This document shows positions 1 to 11,382 of a stretch of DNA of 64,000 nucleotides, piece after piece; position 1 is the stretch's first letter, and each line of letters starts with the position of its first letter. Where the stretch lies: the NCBI GenBank assembly GCA_022497155.1, contig MU385716.1:248001-312000 (forward strand), given 5' to 3'. A program made the translations under genes and the position numbers. The notes below the pieces were generated by a model. That model searched no databases and was not told the origin of the DNA. It saw nothing but the letters and a program-made list of their open reading frames with translations. The stretch comes from Whalleya microplaca (taxonomy: Eukaryota; Ascomycota; Sordariomycetes; Xylariales; Xylariaceae).

Positions 1-2
1 AA

Positions 3-798
3 GTCAACGAGTCTTGCCTCACACTGCAGACATTCAACATTGCCGCAGCTCTCCCGCATATTCGTAAACTCGTCTTACGCAAGTCCGCTATAAAGCTGGA
101 CGGTTTGCAGTCGCCTGAGCCAAAAGCTTACCTGAATTCAGTTCTTTCGCGCGGGTTCGCTGACAAGCTTGAAAGTCTGGATATTCATGGCTGCTTCTAT
201 TTACTACATAGAGAACCTGATTCTGAGATTGGTTCCCCAGGAACCACGCCTTGTCTGGCCAGTTTTTCTGTCCTGAGAGAGCTGTCCATAGACATCAAAC
301 TGCTTTTCGGCAAATGGCCATGGCAACAAACAAGACAGCTCCAGGACATGTTGCCGAAATCACTCGAGAAATTAGAACTGTGGGTTTACCAACCCCAAAT
401 TCAAACAGATCATTATAGATAATTGCTAATTGGGCGCCTACAGGTATGAAGTTTTGATAGCCAATCCTGACGACTTTTCTGACGACTTTTGGACGCAGAA
501 ATATGTGGACCGGATGAACGAAATCTTCCGCAATTTTGCAAACACCGTCAAGTACCGATGTTCGCGGCTGAAGGCATTTTACTGGCGGACCGATCTTCCT
601 CGTCATTCGTTTTTTGGGGGATTTCCACCGTTCAGTCCGGAGCAGCTAGATGAACTCCTCGTCGAGTTTAAGAATGCCGGTATAGTATTCAAGCAGCAGG
701 AGATGACGGAACATGAATCATGGGTCAAGGACGTAGTGTTGCCTCTGGGCTGTTGGGACGAAGATCGAAGAAGATTCGTTCACTCCGACGATATGTGA
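3..798 (+). CDS. F-box/LRR-like hypothetical protein, 3' part
   Basis: The frame is open from the left edge, so the start lies outside the window. I join 3-379 to 444-798: a 64-nt intron (donor GTGGGT, branch GCTAAT, acceptor CTACAG) splits a Leu codon, and the frame then runs uninterrupted to TGA at 796-798. The visible 243 residues contain leucine-spaced segments (HIRKLVLRKS, LESLDIHGC, LRELSIDIK, LEKLEL) like the degenerate LRR part of fungal F-box proteins. The C-terminus is acidic and aromatic and is not recognised. No F-box is in view, so the family is an inference from the repeat spacing. If it is an F-box protein it would act as an SCF substrate adaptor. The intron removes an in-frame stop, which supports the splice. 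Confidence 0.6.
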
Positions 799-2285
799 CA
801 TAAGGGCTAGATTCTGCTCATTTGACAGTTGAAGGTCAGGCTAGCATAGACAAAACTTCAGCCCTCATTCCGTTTTAGAACCGGTTGAGTTTATTTACGA
901 AGTGTTCGAGTAGTTTCCGGTGGGGAGCTGGCAGTACGGTTGCCAGTTACTTTAAGGGCAGTCTTTTCATGAATGAATCAGTAGGGTGATCCCTCTCATA
1001 GCTTGCGCCTTGCACAGGCAAATACAGAATGTCCATAAAAACTGAAATGGTAAATAATGAATGGTGAATGTGCCAACAAAATTTTAAAATATACATTGGG
1101 TATAAACTGTATGCAGACCTTTATCTTCTTAATAGATGGCAATAAATACCATAAAGCTTTGTTAAAACCGAGCTCTTTCTCTGGCAAGAGAAACACGACT
1201 GTAGACTACCCCTTGGTCAGAGGTAAGATATATAGATAAGCGTAGGTACCTAGATACCTCGTTTACCAGGTGATAGGGGAATCAATGGAAAATCTGAAAT
1301 CCAGGTGAATGTTGCCCAAGGTTCATAAACCCCACTAAGAACAGTGATTAACAGCGGTGAGTGGGAGCGAATGGCCTAGGCAGTTGAGGCGACAGAAGAC
1401 CTAGGGAAGGTACCCCGTTCGAATCCCACCATACCTCAGATACAGTTCGATCCCCTGCAACGACGGTCTGCCTTCTGGCCTGAGCGAGGATTAGTTGGAC
1501 TGCAAATTAAATTCCCGATGATCGAAAGTAGGGGGCGCAGTAGCTAAGTCCGCTAAAGAGACTAGACTGGGCCTGAGGAGGGGTTTATTCTTTTATATTC
1601 TTTTTTTTTCTTCTTTTTTCCTTCTTTTTTTTATATTTCAACTTATATATCTGATGGATTTAATGCACATCTAGTCAGCTATATTATGCCCAAGTTAACA
1701 CCTGGTTTATTAACCAGACATCTTTAGCCAACCATATCCTTTTCGGCCGTACAGTTCTCCTGCCTGCCAGTCGAGTACTATCCCTAAGGGTTTATATTTT
1801 TTAAGATTGCTGGTTTTGATGGAAGGTATCATGATTCTGACTGGAGATTTTTATCCTAAGATAGGTAGCGCGAGTCAATAGAGATTTGAATATGCCCGTG
1901 GCTTGTTACTTCGGTCCCTTACATACTTATACTTGTGTTAAGCCCACTACTATATTAAATTCTAAGGCTGGGCTGTAAGTTTCTTAGCTCCAAAAAATCT
2001 ATCAACTTGAATTAGCGGAACGGCCACGGCCATACAACTACCGTTCTGTTAACATATGCCCTATAAGGCTGAGGGTGATACGGGCCTACGTATGGCCGAC
2101 GCCTATACACGTATACCTAAGTTCGATAGCTTTCATTGCAGGAAGGTGACTGGGCCAGTCTCCCCAGTATAGCAGAATGCCGTATGTAGTAATTAGACAA
2201 GAGAGTGAGAATTTATAAATGACTAATACTGTCCCCGAAATAATAGTTCTGACTGATGGCTTGCGTCCTAATAGCTTTTAGTTGA
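799..2285. other. Gene-poor spacer with tRNA-like relic
   Basis: No convincing coding exon in either orientation; short frames are interrupted by stops. It holds the degenerate pol III-like element described at 1372-1640 and T-rich runs near 1588-1635. The remainder is AT-leaning sequence without recognisable content. Confidence 0.6.
1372..1640 (+). repeat. Degenerate tRNA/SINE-like pol III element
   Basis: An A-box-like run TGGCCTAGGCAGTTGAGG (1372-1389) is followed about 28 nt later by a B-box-like CGTTCGAATCC (1416-1426), the spacing found in tRNA genes. A second B-like GTTCGATCCCC lies near 1445 and a second A-like TAGCTAAGTCCGC at 1541-1553. T-rich runs that could terminate pol III follow at about 1588-1635. 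The T-stem and acceptor stem do not pair, so it is not a functional tRNA. A tRNA-derived SINE or tRNA relic is an inference; chance similarity is possible. Confidence 0.3.
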
Positions 2286-4058
2286 TTAGCGCCAGGGGAG
2301 TCTATAGGAAGCTGGCAGAAGCGGTTTACGCCTAGGTCTCTCTAAATGATACAGAGCCAAATCTTTAGCTTTGTGGATCCGGTCCTCAATATCACCCGGC
2401 CATTCCTCCGGCTCTATCGCTTCAGCCTGCTGAAATGCTCTCCCACTCAAATCTGAAGCGCCGTAATGGAGAAGCGCCGTAACTCGTCCGACCGCTGCTA
2501 TGCTTGCCGACCATTCCAGCACGGTTGGCCCGATAGATTTGTCGTCAATTCGAATCATTGGATCTGCCCCCTGTCTCAAGAGAATCCAGATAAGCTCAAC
2601 TGTGAGATGTTCGTCTCGGTCGGTTAGGTGCGGGTGGGTTAAGGGGCTCGGGTAGGTGCAAAGGATATCGAGGTGGTTTTCGTGCTCTTGGTAGCAATAC
2701 CTGACTAACTTCTTGATGAGAGGCTGAACCACAGGCCAGCTGAGATATCCTTCAAGCTCCAGGCTGTTCCCAATAGACTCAAGGATAAGTCGAACTTGTC
2801 CTGGGCTTAGTGGACGAGTATAGGTCTCGTGGAGCATATCAACAATATCATCTGCTTTGTCCATCAGCTGTTTTATGCTTTGTCCTTCCCAGATGCTGGA
2901 ATTCTCCTCGCTATGTGATTGTGGGGCCACCGAGGAACCCCCCATCAGAAGTGAACGAACTTCTGCAGGTACGCGAGGGTTTGTGGCTAGTGTAAACCAT
3001 ATAATCTTGTTTCGGTCAGGCTCTTCTCCACGGGGAGCGTGCCGATCCAGAAGCAACCGAATCAACTCCGTCATGGCCAGAGGATCCACATACTCTACCT
3101 CGCATCGGAGTGTCTCGGTGATGCAAAGCTGTTCGTACGCCTCGGGAAACCGTTCATCATACCCATGAAGTTGAATATACCATGTGTGATATCGAAATTC
3201 CCACATTACTGTCCACGCTCTGTCCCAGCCTACTCTCCAGTCGTTCGCCCAGTCGTTCGCCCAGTCGTTCGCCGTTTGGTTTAGTAAGTCTCCTGTCTGA
3301 GGTACCTCCAAATTACATTTGTCTGTCCACTCGAATCCTCTGCTCAACAGGAGTTTAACAACGTCCAGTCGATGACGCGAGCAGGCATGTAACATGGAGA
3401 GCCTGCTGCCGTAGCCGTCGACTGCTACTCCGACGTCCAAGGCAGCCTGAACAGTTTCAATTTCTACACCGCTCTCCACCATCCACCAAAGTATGGGCTT
3501 CTCTGAAAACTCATCATAAGGATAATCTGCGGACCAACCGGCATTATGCAGGCAGTGAACCATCGATGCTGTTGTTGCGTAGTGCATGGCCGAGTATCCC
3601 TCATTATCAGACTCCGTGGCATCAGCGCCTAACTCGACCAGACACTGGGCGAAATCCTCATGCCCAAACGAAAGTGCAAGGTGTAAAGGACGTGTGTAGG
3701 TCAAACCTTTTGGCACTCGAGAGGCGGAATCAAGTATGCGGTTAAGATCAGCTCCAGAATTGACTGCCATTTGTAGAGTGCCCATCAAACTATGCATACA
3801 AGCCCAAGCCATAGATCTGTAGCTTGGATAAGGGCCACAGTCTCCGAGAATATCAGTATACCGATATGGATCGAATATGGGCGGGTCGTGTTTGATATCT
3901 AGGTCGTATAGGACGGGTCGAAGTTTGGCAGTGAAGTGGCGGCAGGTCAAGGACCAGTTGTTCAGATCGCATGGTAGCAGATCGTCGATGATCTGGAAGA
4001 GAAGTTCTGCAGGGACTTCAAAGAAAATAGGGGATTTCTGATTCTGCGAGGACTCCAT
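2286..4058 (-). CDS. F-box and ankyrin-repeat protein
   Basis: A single exon of 590 residues starts MESSQNQKSPIFFEVPAELL. Residues about 11-50 match an F-box (FEVPAELLFQIIDDLLPCDL then WSLTCRHF), normally the Skp1-binding part of an SCF ubiquitin ligase. Ankyrin-type repeats follow at about 122-175 (RPLHLALSFGHEDFAQCLVE, LGADATESDNEGYSAMHYA), 208-240 (LHACSRHRLDVVKLLLSRGF) and again in the C-terminal quarter (ELIWILLRQGADP, VTALLHYGAS). Together these suggest a substrate receptor; the substrate is unknown. Residues 263-274 are three perfect ANDW repeats encoded by a 12-bp minisatellite. The start is the first ATG of the frame, shortly upstream of the F-box. Such F-box/ankyrin genes are numerous and variable in filamentous ascomycetes, which fits the gene-poor surroundings. 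Confidence 0.85.
   Translation of the reverse strand: MESSQNQKSPIFFEVPAELLFQIIDDLLPCDLNNWSLTCRHFTAKLRPVLYDLDIKHDPPIFDPYRYTDILGDCGPYPSYRSMAWACMHSLMGTLQMAVNSGADLNRILDSASRVPKGLTYTRPLHLALSFGHEDFAQCLVELGADATESDNEGYSAMHYATTASMVHCLHNAGWSADYPYDEFSEKPILWWMVESGVEIETVQAALDVGVAVDGYGSRLSMLHACSRHRLDVVKLLLSRGFEWTDKCNLEVPQTGDLLNQTANDWANDWANDWRVGWDRAWTVMWEFRYHTWYIQLHGYDERFPEAYEQLCITETLRCEVEYVDPLAMTELIRLLLDRHAPRGEEPDRNKIIWFTLATNPRVPAEVRSLLMGGSSVAPQSHSEENSSIWEGQSIKQLMDKADDIVDMLHETYTRPLSPGQVRLILESIGNSLELEGYLSWPVVQPLIKKLVRYCYQEHENHLDILCTYPSPLTHPHLTDRDEHLTVELIWILLRQGADPMIRIDDKSIGPTVLEWSASIAAVGRVTALLHYGASDLSGRAFQQAEAIEPEEWPGDIEDRIHKAKDLALYHLERPRRKPLLPASYRLPWR
3238..3273 (-). repeat. 12-bp minisatellite in coding sequence (x3)
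   Basis: Three identical 12-bp units (CAGTCGTTCGCC on the plus strand) lie inside the F-box/ankyrin gene and encode ANDW three times on the minus strand. The unit length is a multiple of three, so copy-number change keeps the frame. Confidence 0.95.
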
Positions 4059-6891
4059 TTTTCAGAATAAAGGCGTGCGAGATTTGTTGATAGTGCTGTT
4101 AGTTATTGGCACGTCGAAACGGTAAACAAATGACAATACTCGAGGACTCAACCGCAGAGGTGGTGGTGACCAGAAGTATGAATTAAATTTTGTAAAAAAT
4201 TGTAAATTGGACAAGAGTAGTTATGGCATATATTTGTAGGTTCTGCCCATTCAAAATACACTCGTGACTCACATTGTAGCAATCACTGGGATGGTGGCAT
4301 TCACTCGCATATCAGAGCTTCCAGTCTAGCAATACAAGTGTTGAAATCCTTCCAATAAGCATTTACCCAGGTGACTCATATCGAGCAATCTTCAATACAA
4401 TGGTACCATAGATTTAAATCAAACAAAAAACTGAACAAAGACCTAGTCCAATCCATGCAAAAGCGCTCTGTCAATTCCATTGCACGGGCTGTACTACGTA
4501 CAAGTCCAATTGTATCAATACGTCTATATTGTAAGAACCCAGGCCAGACCAGGGAATATCACCAACCTGATACATAGTAATAATAGTGAATAATGCTCAA
4601 ATATTGAAATACAGCAGTTGGTTTGATCCAACCAACGCCCCTGCTTGCAATACGCGAAGGCCAACATGCTGTGCTCAAATCGAACCACATGGCTACCTTT
4701 GATTACAATATGGGAAAATAGATATATTTCTGTTTACATTGAATGTAACTACATAGTATGCGATGAATCATCCTAAAAGCCTGGAAAATAAGTACTTGCT
4801 ATGCTTGCTCATCTATACTCCACAAAAGCGGACGGGTGAACCACCCACCTAATTATTCTTTCCTTCTATTTATCTGCCTCCGTGTTCGGGAAGAAGCATT
4901 TAGTTGCAGGTAGCTCAGGATTATCCAAGCTTCTCTGTAGGGACACAGTACTCACAGATACGGAGGAAATGGTACTCAGTTCAAGGTTCAGAAGGCTGAT
5001 AATCCTCGTCTATTGTCATGGCCCAGGTCAGTAATATGTACTGCTCTGGCCCGTGCAGTTCTATCACTGAGGCTGTGAGTTAGGTCGTACGTACCGGGTG
5101 AGGGCTATGTATACAAACTCAGGACTAGTTTGCAGCTTGAATGGGGGTTAATTCACCTTCTTGGGTTGTGCCATTTCCCACCAAGTGATCCCCATGCGTG
5201 TGGATCCATATATACCTCTAGTAGGTTGCGAACTTCACGCCTAGCTTTAGATACCACCACCATCTAGAGGAGAGTTATCAGCCCCCAAGTCCAACAACTT
5301 ACTTAAACTGCACTCCTTGAACAGCATTCCCTCATGCGGTCTTTCCAATAGCATATCACGTAATATGATGCATCTTTCCTTTCACTCACCATCCCGTAGA
5401 TAGTATCGAACGAATGAAGAAAGGTTGTGAATTCATCATGGTGAGTTTCCAGCCATGCCAGCCCGAAGGGGCACCTAGTATTTTATTGTCAGGGGTATAA
5501 CTCGTAATATATTGGCTTGTTCAGTATCTATTATTTACACAGATTCGGTAATTTCGTATAGAGTTAGGCCAATAATATTACCATACATTCCGTATAATGT
5601 TGATGGCAGTGCCTTTAGTGCTGTCCTAAATACATTTACGCTGCGATGTCATCGAAGAGGATCAACCATGATATGCCATTATTGAAACCTAGACGTCCAA
5701 AGAAATCACCAATAGCAAAATTTACTCGAGTAGCACTACGTAGGCACTGCTTAGTTGAATAGCAGTTGTCATAGTATATAGTGGGTTAACAGCGTAGTTG
5801 AACTTCGCCAATATCCCTCGATGTTCACATAAGACGCTGGTGGCATCTAACTTCGATAACGATGATTCGGACTCAGCTCTTACTTAAACTTCTACTTGAA
5901 CTCTTTGATTCACTGTGTCGATATTGCCTTAAGACATGACGACGATCATCGAATGGTAGTTAACGAACCCTCAGGCTGGGAAGGTCGGAGAGATTCGTCT
6001 ATCCTGGTTGTGTGGAGTTGCTTGTCACACAATCAGCCACACCACACGGGAACCCATACGGTCGTTGCATATACCAACCTAGATATGATTGGTTCTCATG
6101 CAGATGAACTTGATTTGACCTTCCATGTTCTAATCCTGATGCAACGTCGTTTGTTACAACTCTGAACATCAATTCGATGTGTAACTGTACAGTGTAGAGT
6201 CCTGCGGCCAATATCTGGACCTACATACATAAAGATCATGCGACGAAAGCCTTAGCACTATCCATTTATGATACTGATGCATGTGATTCAAAAAAAAATC
6301 GTGGAAGATGTTCCAGATTGCTCAGATAGAACCACCACTTGGTTCCATAGCGAGTGCATTTCAACCCCATAAACATACTCGAAGTGTGCCCTTTAATACC
6401 ATCGACACCTTGGTTTTACAGCCAGTTCATGTTTGGCTGTTCTATATTTCTTTAAATTAATCTAGATCATACCTCATCCAGTAAATAAGAGGTCCCCATC
6501 GATCTGGCCAGGCCACGGGAACACAGGGGCCCGCCGTATATACACCCGTATAATAGTAGGTCTCATCCATATGACTCCATCACAAGAACACCCCTAACAC
6601 GACTTCAAAGGAGCATTCAACTGGAGAAGTTTTCTGGCCAATAGTAATATTGATCTTTCACTCACAGCGAAACCGTCTAAACGCAGTGACTAACCTGACT
6701 GACCCGCCATTTGACACCAATGCCCAGATATAGAAAGTAATAATATCAAGAATACGAAAGATGTTTGCCGCCCTGAACTACCATGCAATGCTTCGTACCC
6801 AATCTATGCAATGCCTTTTTTTCCCATCCGATGCCCCAGAACCCCTTTCCCGTACCGAGAGTGAAAAGAAAAACACATATAACCGAAAGCC
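4059..6891. other. Gene-poor spacer, 2.8 kb
   Basis: No supported gene. The longest frames (such as 5896-6165) lack splice context and recognisable motifs. The first few hundred bases would hold the promoter of the minus-strand F-box/ankyrin gene; the last bases are the 3' flank of the CDF transporter. Otherwise I see AT-leaning sequence with no repeat structure. Confidence 0.6.
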
Positions 6892-8882
6892 TTATCCGCT
6901 CTGTTGCTCCATGTGCGTAGGCAAATTATAACTCGCGTAATCCGCATGGACGAAGGCCCGATCCACGATCGGCACCGACTCCAACATGTATCCCAAACTC
7001 TCGCTGACGTCGTGCGAGTCCCTCAGGGTGGTAGATGCGTCGAGAATGATGTCGACCTCGACGTTCAGCTTGTCGCCTGCGTGGTAGGCCTGCAGACCCT
7101 GGATCTGCTTTATCGTCTTGGCGAAGCGCATCGTCAAGTAGAGCACTGGTCTAAAGTTAGCAAGGCTGGGTCGTTAGATGGGGAGTGTGGAGGTGTGTGC
7201 TCACAGATGTTTCGCTGGTCGGCGGTGGCGGAGAAGCCGCTGAGGTGCTTGATGTGTTCCAGAGAGGTCTGAGACCAGTTGAAGATGACGACGAGAGATA
7301 GGATGAGACCGCCGAGAGCATCTAGCCACCATATCCTGGCGAAGAACCCAACTAGGTTTGATTATCAGCTTAGTTTACTCGCACAGAGCTGGGTGACAAC
7401 ATACCTATAGGGAAGAGGATGGATCCGGTGTTGAAGATAACGTCTGTCATGGCATCTGAGGCTCTGTGAAATTTGTTAGGGTGTGTATGTGACGACGTTA
7501 AGATCCACGAGACTTACAGAGCCTGAACACTCGAGTTTTTGACCAATCGGCACCATAGCCAGCATAATCCCTTGATGACGACCGTGCCAACCATGATACT
7601 GAGCGCAGGTATTCCCCTAAACGGCCAATTAGTTTCGTCCAATCAGAAGCTTGTTTGTCACTTACACCTCAACCACGTCATGATTGGGCGCACCCAACCG
7701 CTGCAGCGACTCCAACGCAACTTGCGTAAACGACGTGATCATGATAATTGAGAACACAAGGACACCCAGAGGCTCCAACCTCCGTCTCCCAACAGGGTAC
7801 TGGTACTGATCTTGTCTCGAGATCAACCAGGTTGTGGTCCACACGATGACTGTCGACAGAAAGTCTAGCACAGCGTCGACCAAACTAGCCAAAACCGACA
7901 TAGACGGTACCGAGAAGACAACGGCAATCTTGCCGGCGAGTAGTATGAAGTTCGCGGCAAAGTTGACGTAAATGGCGAGTGTGACAATTTTGTTCCCGCT
8001 GTCGACTTCTTCATCCTCTTCCAGCCACGGAATCTCGGGCTTCGGTCCGTCTTCTTCCTCTTCGTCCACATTCTGGAATAAGGGCGTGGTCTCCGTAGCA
8101 TGGTAGATGTCTTTAGGCGTACGTTTGACCTTCTTCACCTTGAGAGTCTCGCTTACTTCGACAGGCTCGCCATTCTCGGACGGGATATCCCGCAGGTTCG
8201 CAGAGCTCACCGAAGGCGTCGTGATGTCGCTCGGATTCGCGGTCCTGGGTCCGCTGCTGGAACCGCTGCGGCCCAGACTGCTCGCACTTGTCGGCTCCTC
8301 CGAGATTGTGGCCGGCACGTCGAGTTCTTTGTACGAATTATGCGGGAGATCATTGTACTCGTTGAGAAGGTCGTGCGGCAGGCTGCTGTCGAGCAGGCGG
8401 TCGATGTACAGGTACTGCTGAACCAGATAGTTGAGGCGCTCATAATACTCCCGTACCGGTTTCCTCATAGCCTGAAGCTGCTCTTCTGTCTTCCAGTACC
8501 GCGACCATTTGTAGCGGGGGTTGGAATTACCAATCAACCGCATGGAACGCAGGTGGATGAGCTGGTTTAATCGCCGCTCATCGCCCTGTGTCCGCCGATG
8601 GGGCTCGTCATCGGAATCAGAGTAGGTAGAGAAAGCATGGGTCAACGCCGACTCTTCGTCATCGGGCGCAGTCGGTATTGAACCCCGCCATGTGCTGCCG
8701 TAGTTGTGCAGAGAGGTATGAGAACGACTCCTCAGAAGAGACGCCAAGGTGCCTTGGCCACGCGGAGTCAGTGGCGGAGTCTCGTCTTGCAATAGCAGAA
8801 AAGATCCTTTGTTGACGGATAAAATACCGCGGCGTGATGGCGAAGTGGACAGCTTGGAGGTTGAGTTATCATAAGAAGACAT
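6892..8882 (-). CDS. Cation diffusion facilitator (Mn-type CDF) transporter
   Basis: Five exons, complement(join(6892..7145,7205..7351,7405..7463,7518..7616,7666..8882)), give 591 residues; all junctions keep frame with GT..AG introns of 49-59 nt. The first 270 or so residues are a low-complexity Ser-rich cytosolic tail. The membrane domain follows, with TM2 carrying DAVLD (336-340) and TM5 carrying DAMTD (442-446), then TM6 WWLDALGGLILSLVVIFNW and a C-terminal CDF cytoplasmic domain. Paired DxxxD motifs are those of manganese-type CDF proteins (plant MTP8-11 group), so Mn2+ export or sequestration by proton exchange is the likely role; the metal is inferred. An in-frame ATG at 8981 would add 33 residues encoded partly by a 12-bp repeat. 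I prefer 8882 because the conserved Ser-rich segment starts there. Confidence 0.9.
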
Positions 8883-8924
8883 GACGGCCGCTGAGGATGC
8901 TGTCGTGACGGAGAGTGGAATGTG

Positions 8925-8958
8925 GCGAGACGGAGGGCGAGACGGAGGGCGAGACGGA
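8925..8958 (-). repeat. 12-bp tandem repeat upstream of CDF gene
   Basis: The unit GCGAGACGGAGG occurs 2.8 times. If the upstream ATG at 8981 is used it encodes a short Arg-Pro-Pro-Ser repeat; otherwise it lies in the 5' UTR. Confidence 0.85.
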
Positions 8959-8982
8959 AAGGTGAGGTAATAGGATATCACC

Positions 8983-11382
8983 AGACCCGTGTAGGCCGGA
9001 TGTGTTTTTATTTATACGGGCGAGAAAAGCTCGGAAATGCAGTATTTACGAGAGCGACTCGGATGAAGGGGCCTGCAGGCGATGCTACACTCTCCTGCGT
9101 AAAGTTGTTTTGGAGGTTGGATCTCTATTACCTGGGCATGTTTGAGAGTCGTACTTGTGTAGTATTGTAGAAAAGCGCTTTGTAGCGCGATTCGTCGGTT
9201 GAGAGCTAACCCAGGAAGATCTAGAGGCTTATCGCAGTTGATCTTTACGACAAACAGTTTAGACCCAAGCCGCAATGTGAGTTGCTTGCATCAGCTCCTC
9301 AGCTCGGCAGTGGGCTCAGACAATCCACTGGACGATCAGTGGATCAGGGACCGATCAGGGTCCGCACAGCAGCACAGGGGATTGCGACCTTTTTGTTATC
9401 AGTCAGTGGAATGAAATATGTACGGGTTACGCAGTAACAAGTACAAAGTTCGCTTCTTTGTGAGTTCGTGAGATTTTGGTAATCCTTTTGAGTTTCTCAC
9501 TATTGAGGCTAGCCTCTTGGTGTGGCTGAGCCGGACGTCTGGTATTGGCTGCCTGTGTGGTCGTATCTGGGCGCTTCCATCAAATAATCTAATAGACGTA
9601 TTCCATACCTTTAAGGTATTAGTTAGAGCTTTCATTAGATGGAGAACGTGAGGTATTTTCCATTCCTTCATCCGATCAAAGTTCCATGATCAGTCAGGTA
9701 TGTACATGTATTTTTCTCGAGCCCGCATAGGGTAAGCGAGGCACGGGCAACGGGTTTAAATGCACCTACGCCGTAAATTAATTTCATCAGCGTCTCGACG
9801 GAGGCTCTGCACCTGGTCCGTTCTGCTGCAAAGGCCTGCCTTCCGGTGGATATAGCGTGGAGGCCTGCGTACTACATGGTAAAATTGACGTTGTTTCGCT
9901 GCAACGCCTTGGCGAACGTGCATATGTACATATGTACCTAGGCCAATGTACATACATATGTAATGGAAGCTCTACCCGGACGGGTGCATGCGTCTGTACC
10001 ACCTGCAAACCACCTGCAAACCACCTGGAAGCCTCAACTGAAATCCTCCGCGATACCACCCTTTCTACCACCTTTTCGAGTTTACAATCATAGTAAGCCA
10101 CCCTCCAGTACTTATATGTATTCACACATGTGCTTGGTTCGGATGCACGAAGCTGTCATCGCCATGTGACCTGGATGCTCTCGTGGACAACTACATGTAT
10201 GAGGTCGTTTCTACCAGAAAAGCACTCGCTTTTATGGTCAAATCGGTCGCAAACCGTATGTCTTCTGCCCCAGGTCCTATAGGCTATAAGATTCCCCCTT
10301 CTTGAGTCTGGATTCACTAGATCACTATGCGTTCGCCTAAGATAACATAGGAGGTATAGCGTCCCAAAGTCCATGTTTACTCTTTCTAAGAAATGTCTCG
10401 AGTGAACAACATCTCAATGGGAATTTTAAAATCTTCAGTCAGGACAGATGGGTCATGTCGCCTCGCCGACCGATCCTCCAGCTCTCGGACCTCAGGAGCT
10501 TCGCAAGTTGTCTCAATACACCAGCGTCGTTGTACTTTTTTGTGAGTCGTTATCAGAAGATATCGACAGTATTCAAACAGGTTTATAAATTCACTTGGTA
10601 AGGCACATGCAAATTTGTCGATGTAGATGGAAGGCCAAGAAACGACTCCACAGAGTCGGAGTCCTCAATGAGCACATGACCAGCCAGACCGATTGAGTCT
10701 TTTTTTTTTTTCTGTCCTGCAGTATTCGCTTGGCCAAGGCTGGGTCACATCTCGGCGAGAGCTTCTCGGCGTTTATAACCCTTCTCTCCGAGTCGATCAA
10801 ACACATTAATAATCATGTGGAAATAATGGGTGGAATGCACGTATTCTCGACCCGTGTTGTGGCATGGGCATCGTTTCGTTTCATGAAACCCTTGATCATA
10901 TTACCATCCACACTATCGACTGCGCAACAGACATACATAAAAGTCGATGAGCACCTACAGATTCATCTCATTCCCAGAACACAACATGTGCTAAGATTCG
11001 CGCTTCGGCCATAGCCAAATCTGGAAATTTATGGAGATCTATAATACAGGCGTTGTATGGGAAGATTACAGGGGAGAGCTTGGCAGTAACAGAAAATTAA
11101 AAATAACGGATTGCGGGGTAGTAGAGGGGCAAGCGTGACGCTCAATACTACGATAGATCGCTCAATTAGATCGATTGCAATCTCACTAGGCTTATATCGA
11201 GTACTTTTCTATAATGAAATTATGTACATCTAGCCAACTTACTCCTCTCCTCAGCTTTTCACCACCTCCATGACGTACCAGCTAATCTTATATACCAATT
11301 AGGCCAAGACTCGTAATTAGACTCTGTGATTGGACTCGGTGGTTTGTATATTTCACCATCCCAACTTCAGATCACAATCATC
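8983..11382. other. Intergenic region between CDF and DUF1772 genes
   Basis: Head-to-head spacer of 2.4 kb with no supported gene. It contains a cluster of TACATATGTA-type palindromes at 9920-9962, including the perfect 14-mer CATATGTACATATG at 9921-9934, and a T-run at 10699-10711. Short frames at 10591-11014 have no motifs and no splice support. Confidence 0.6.
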
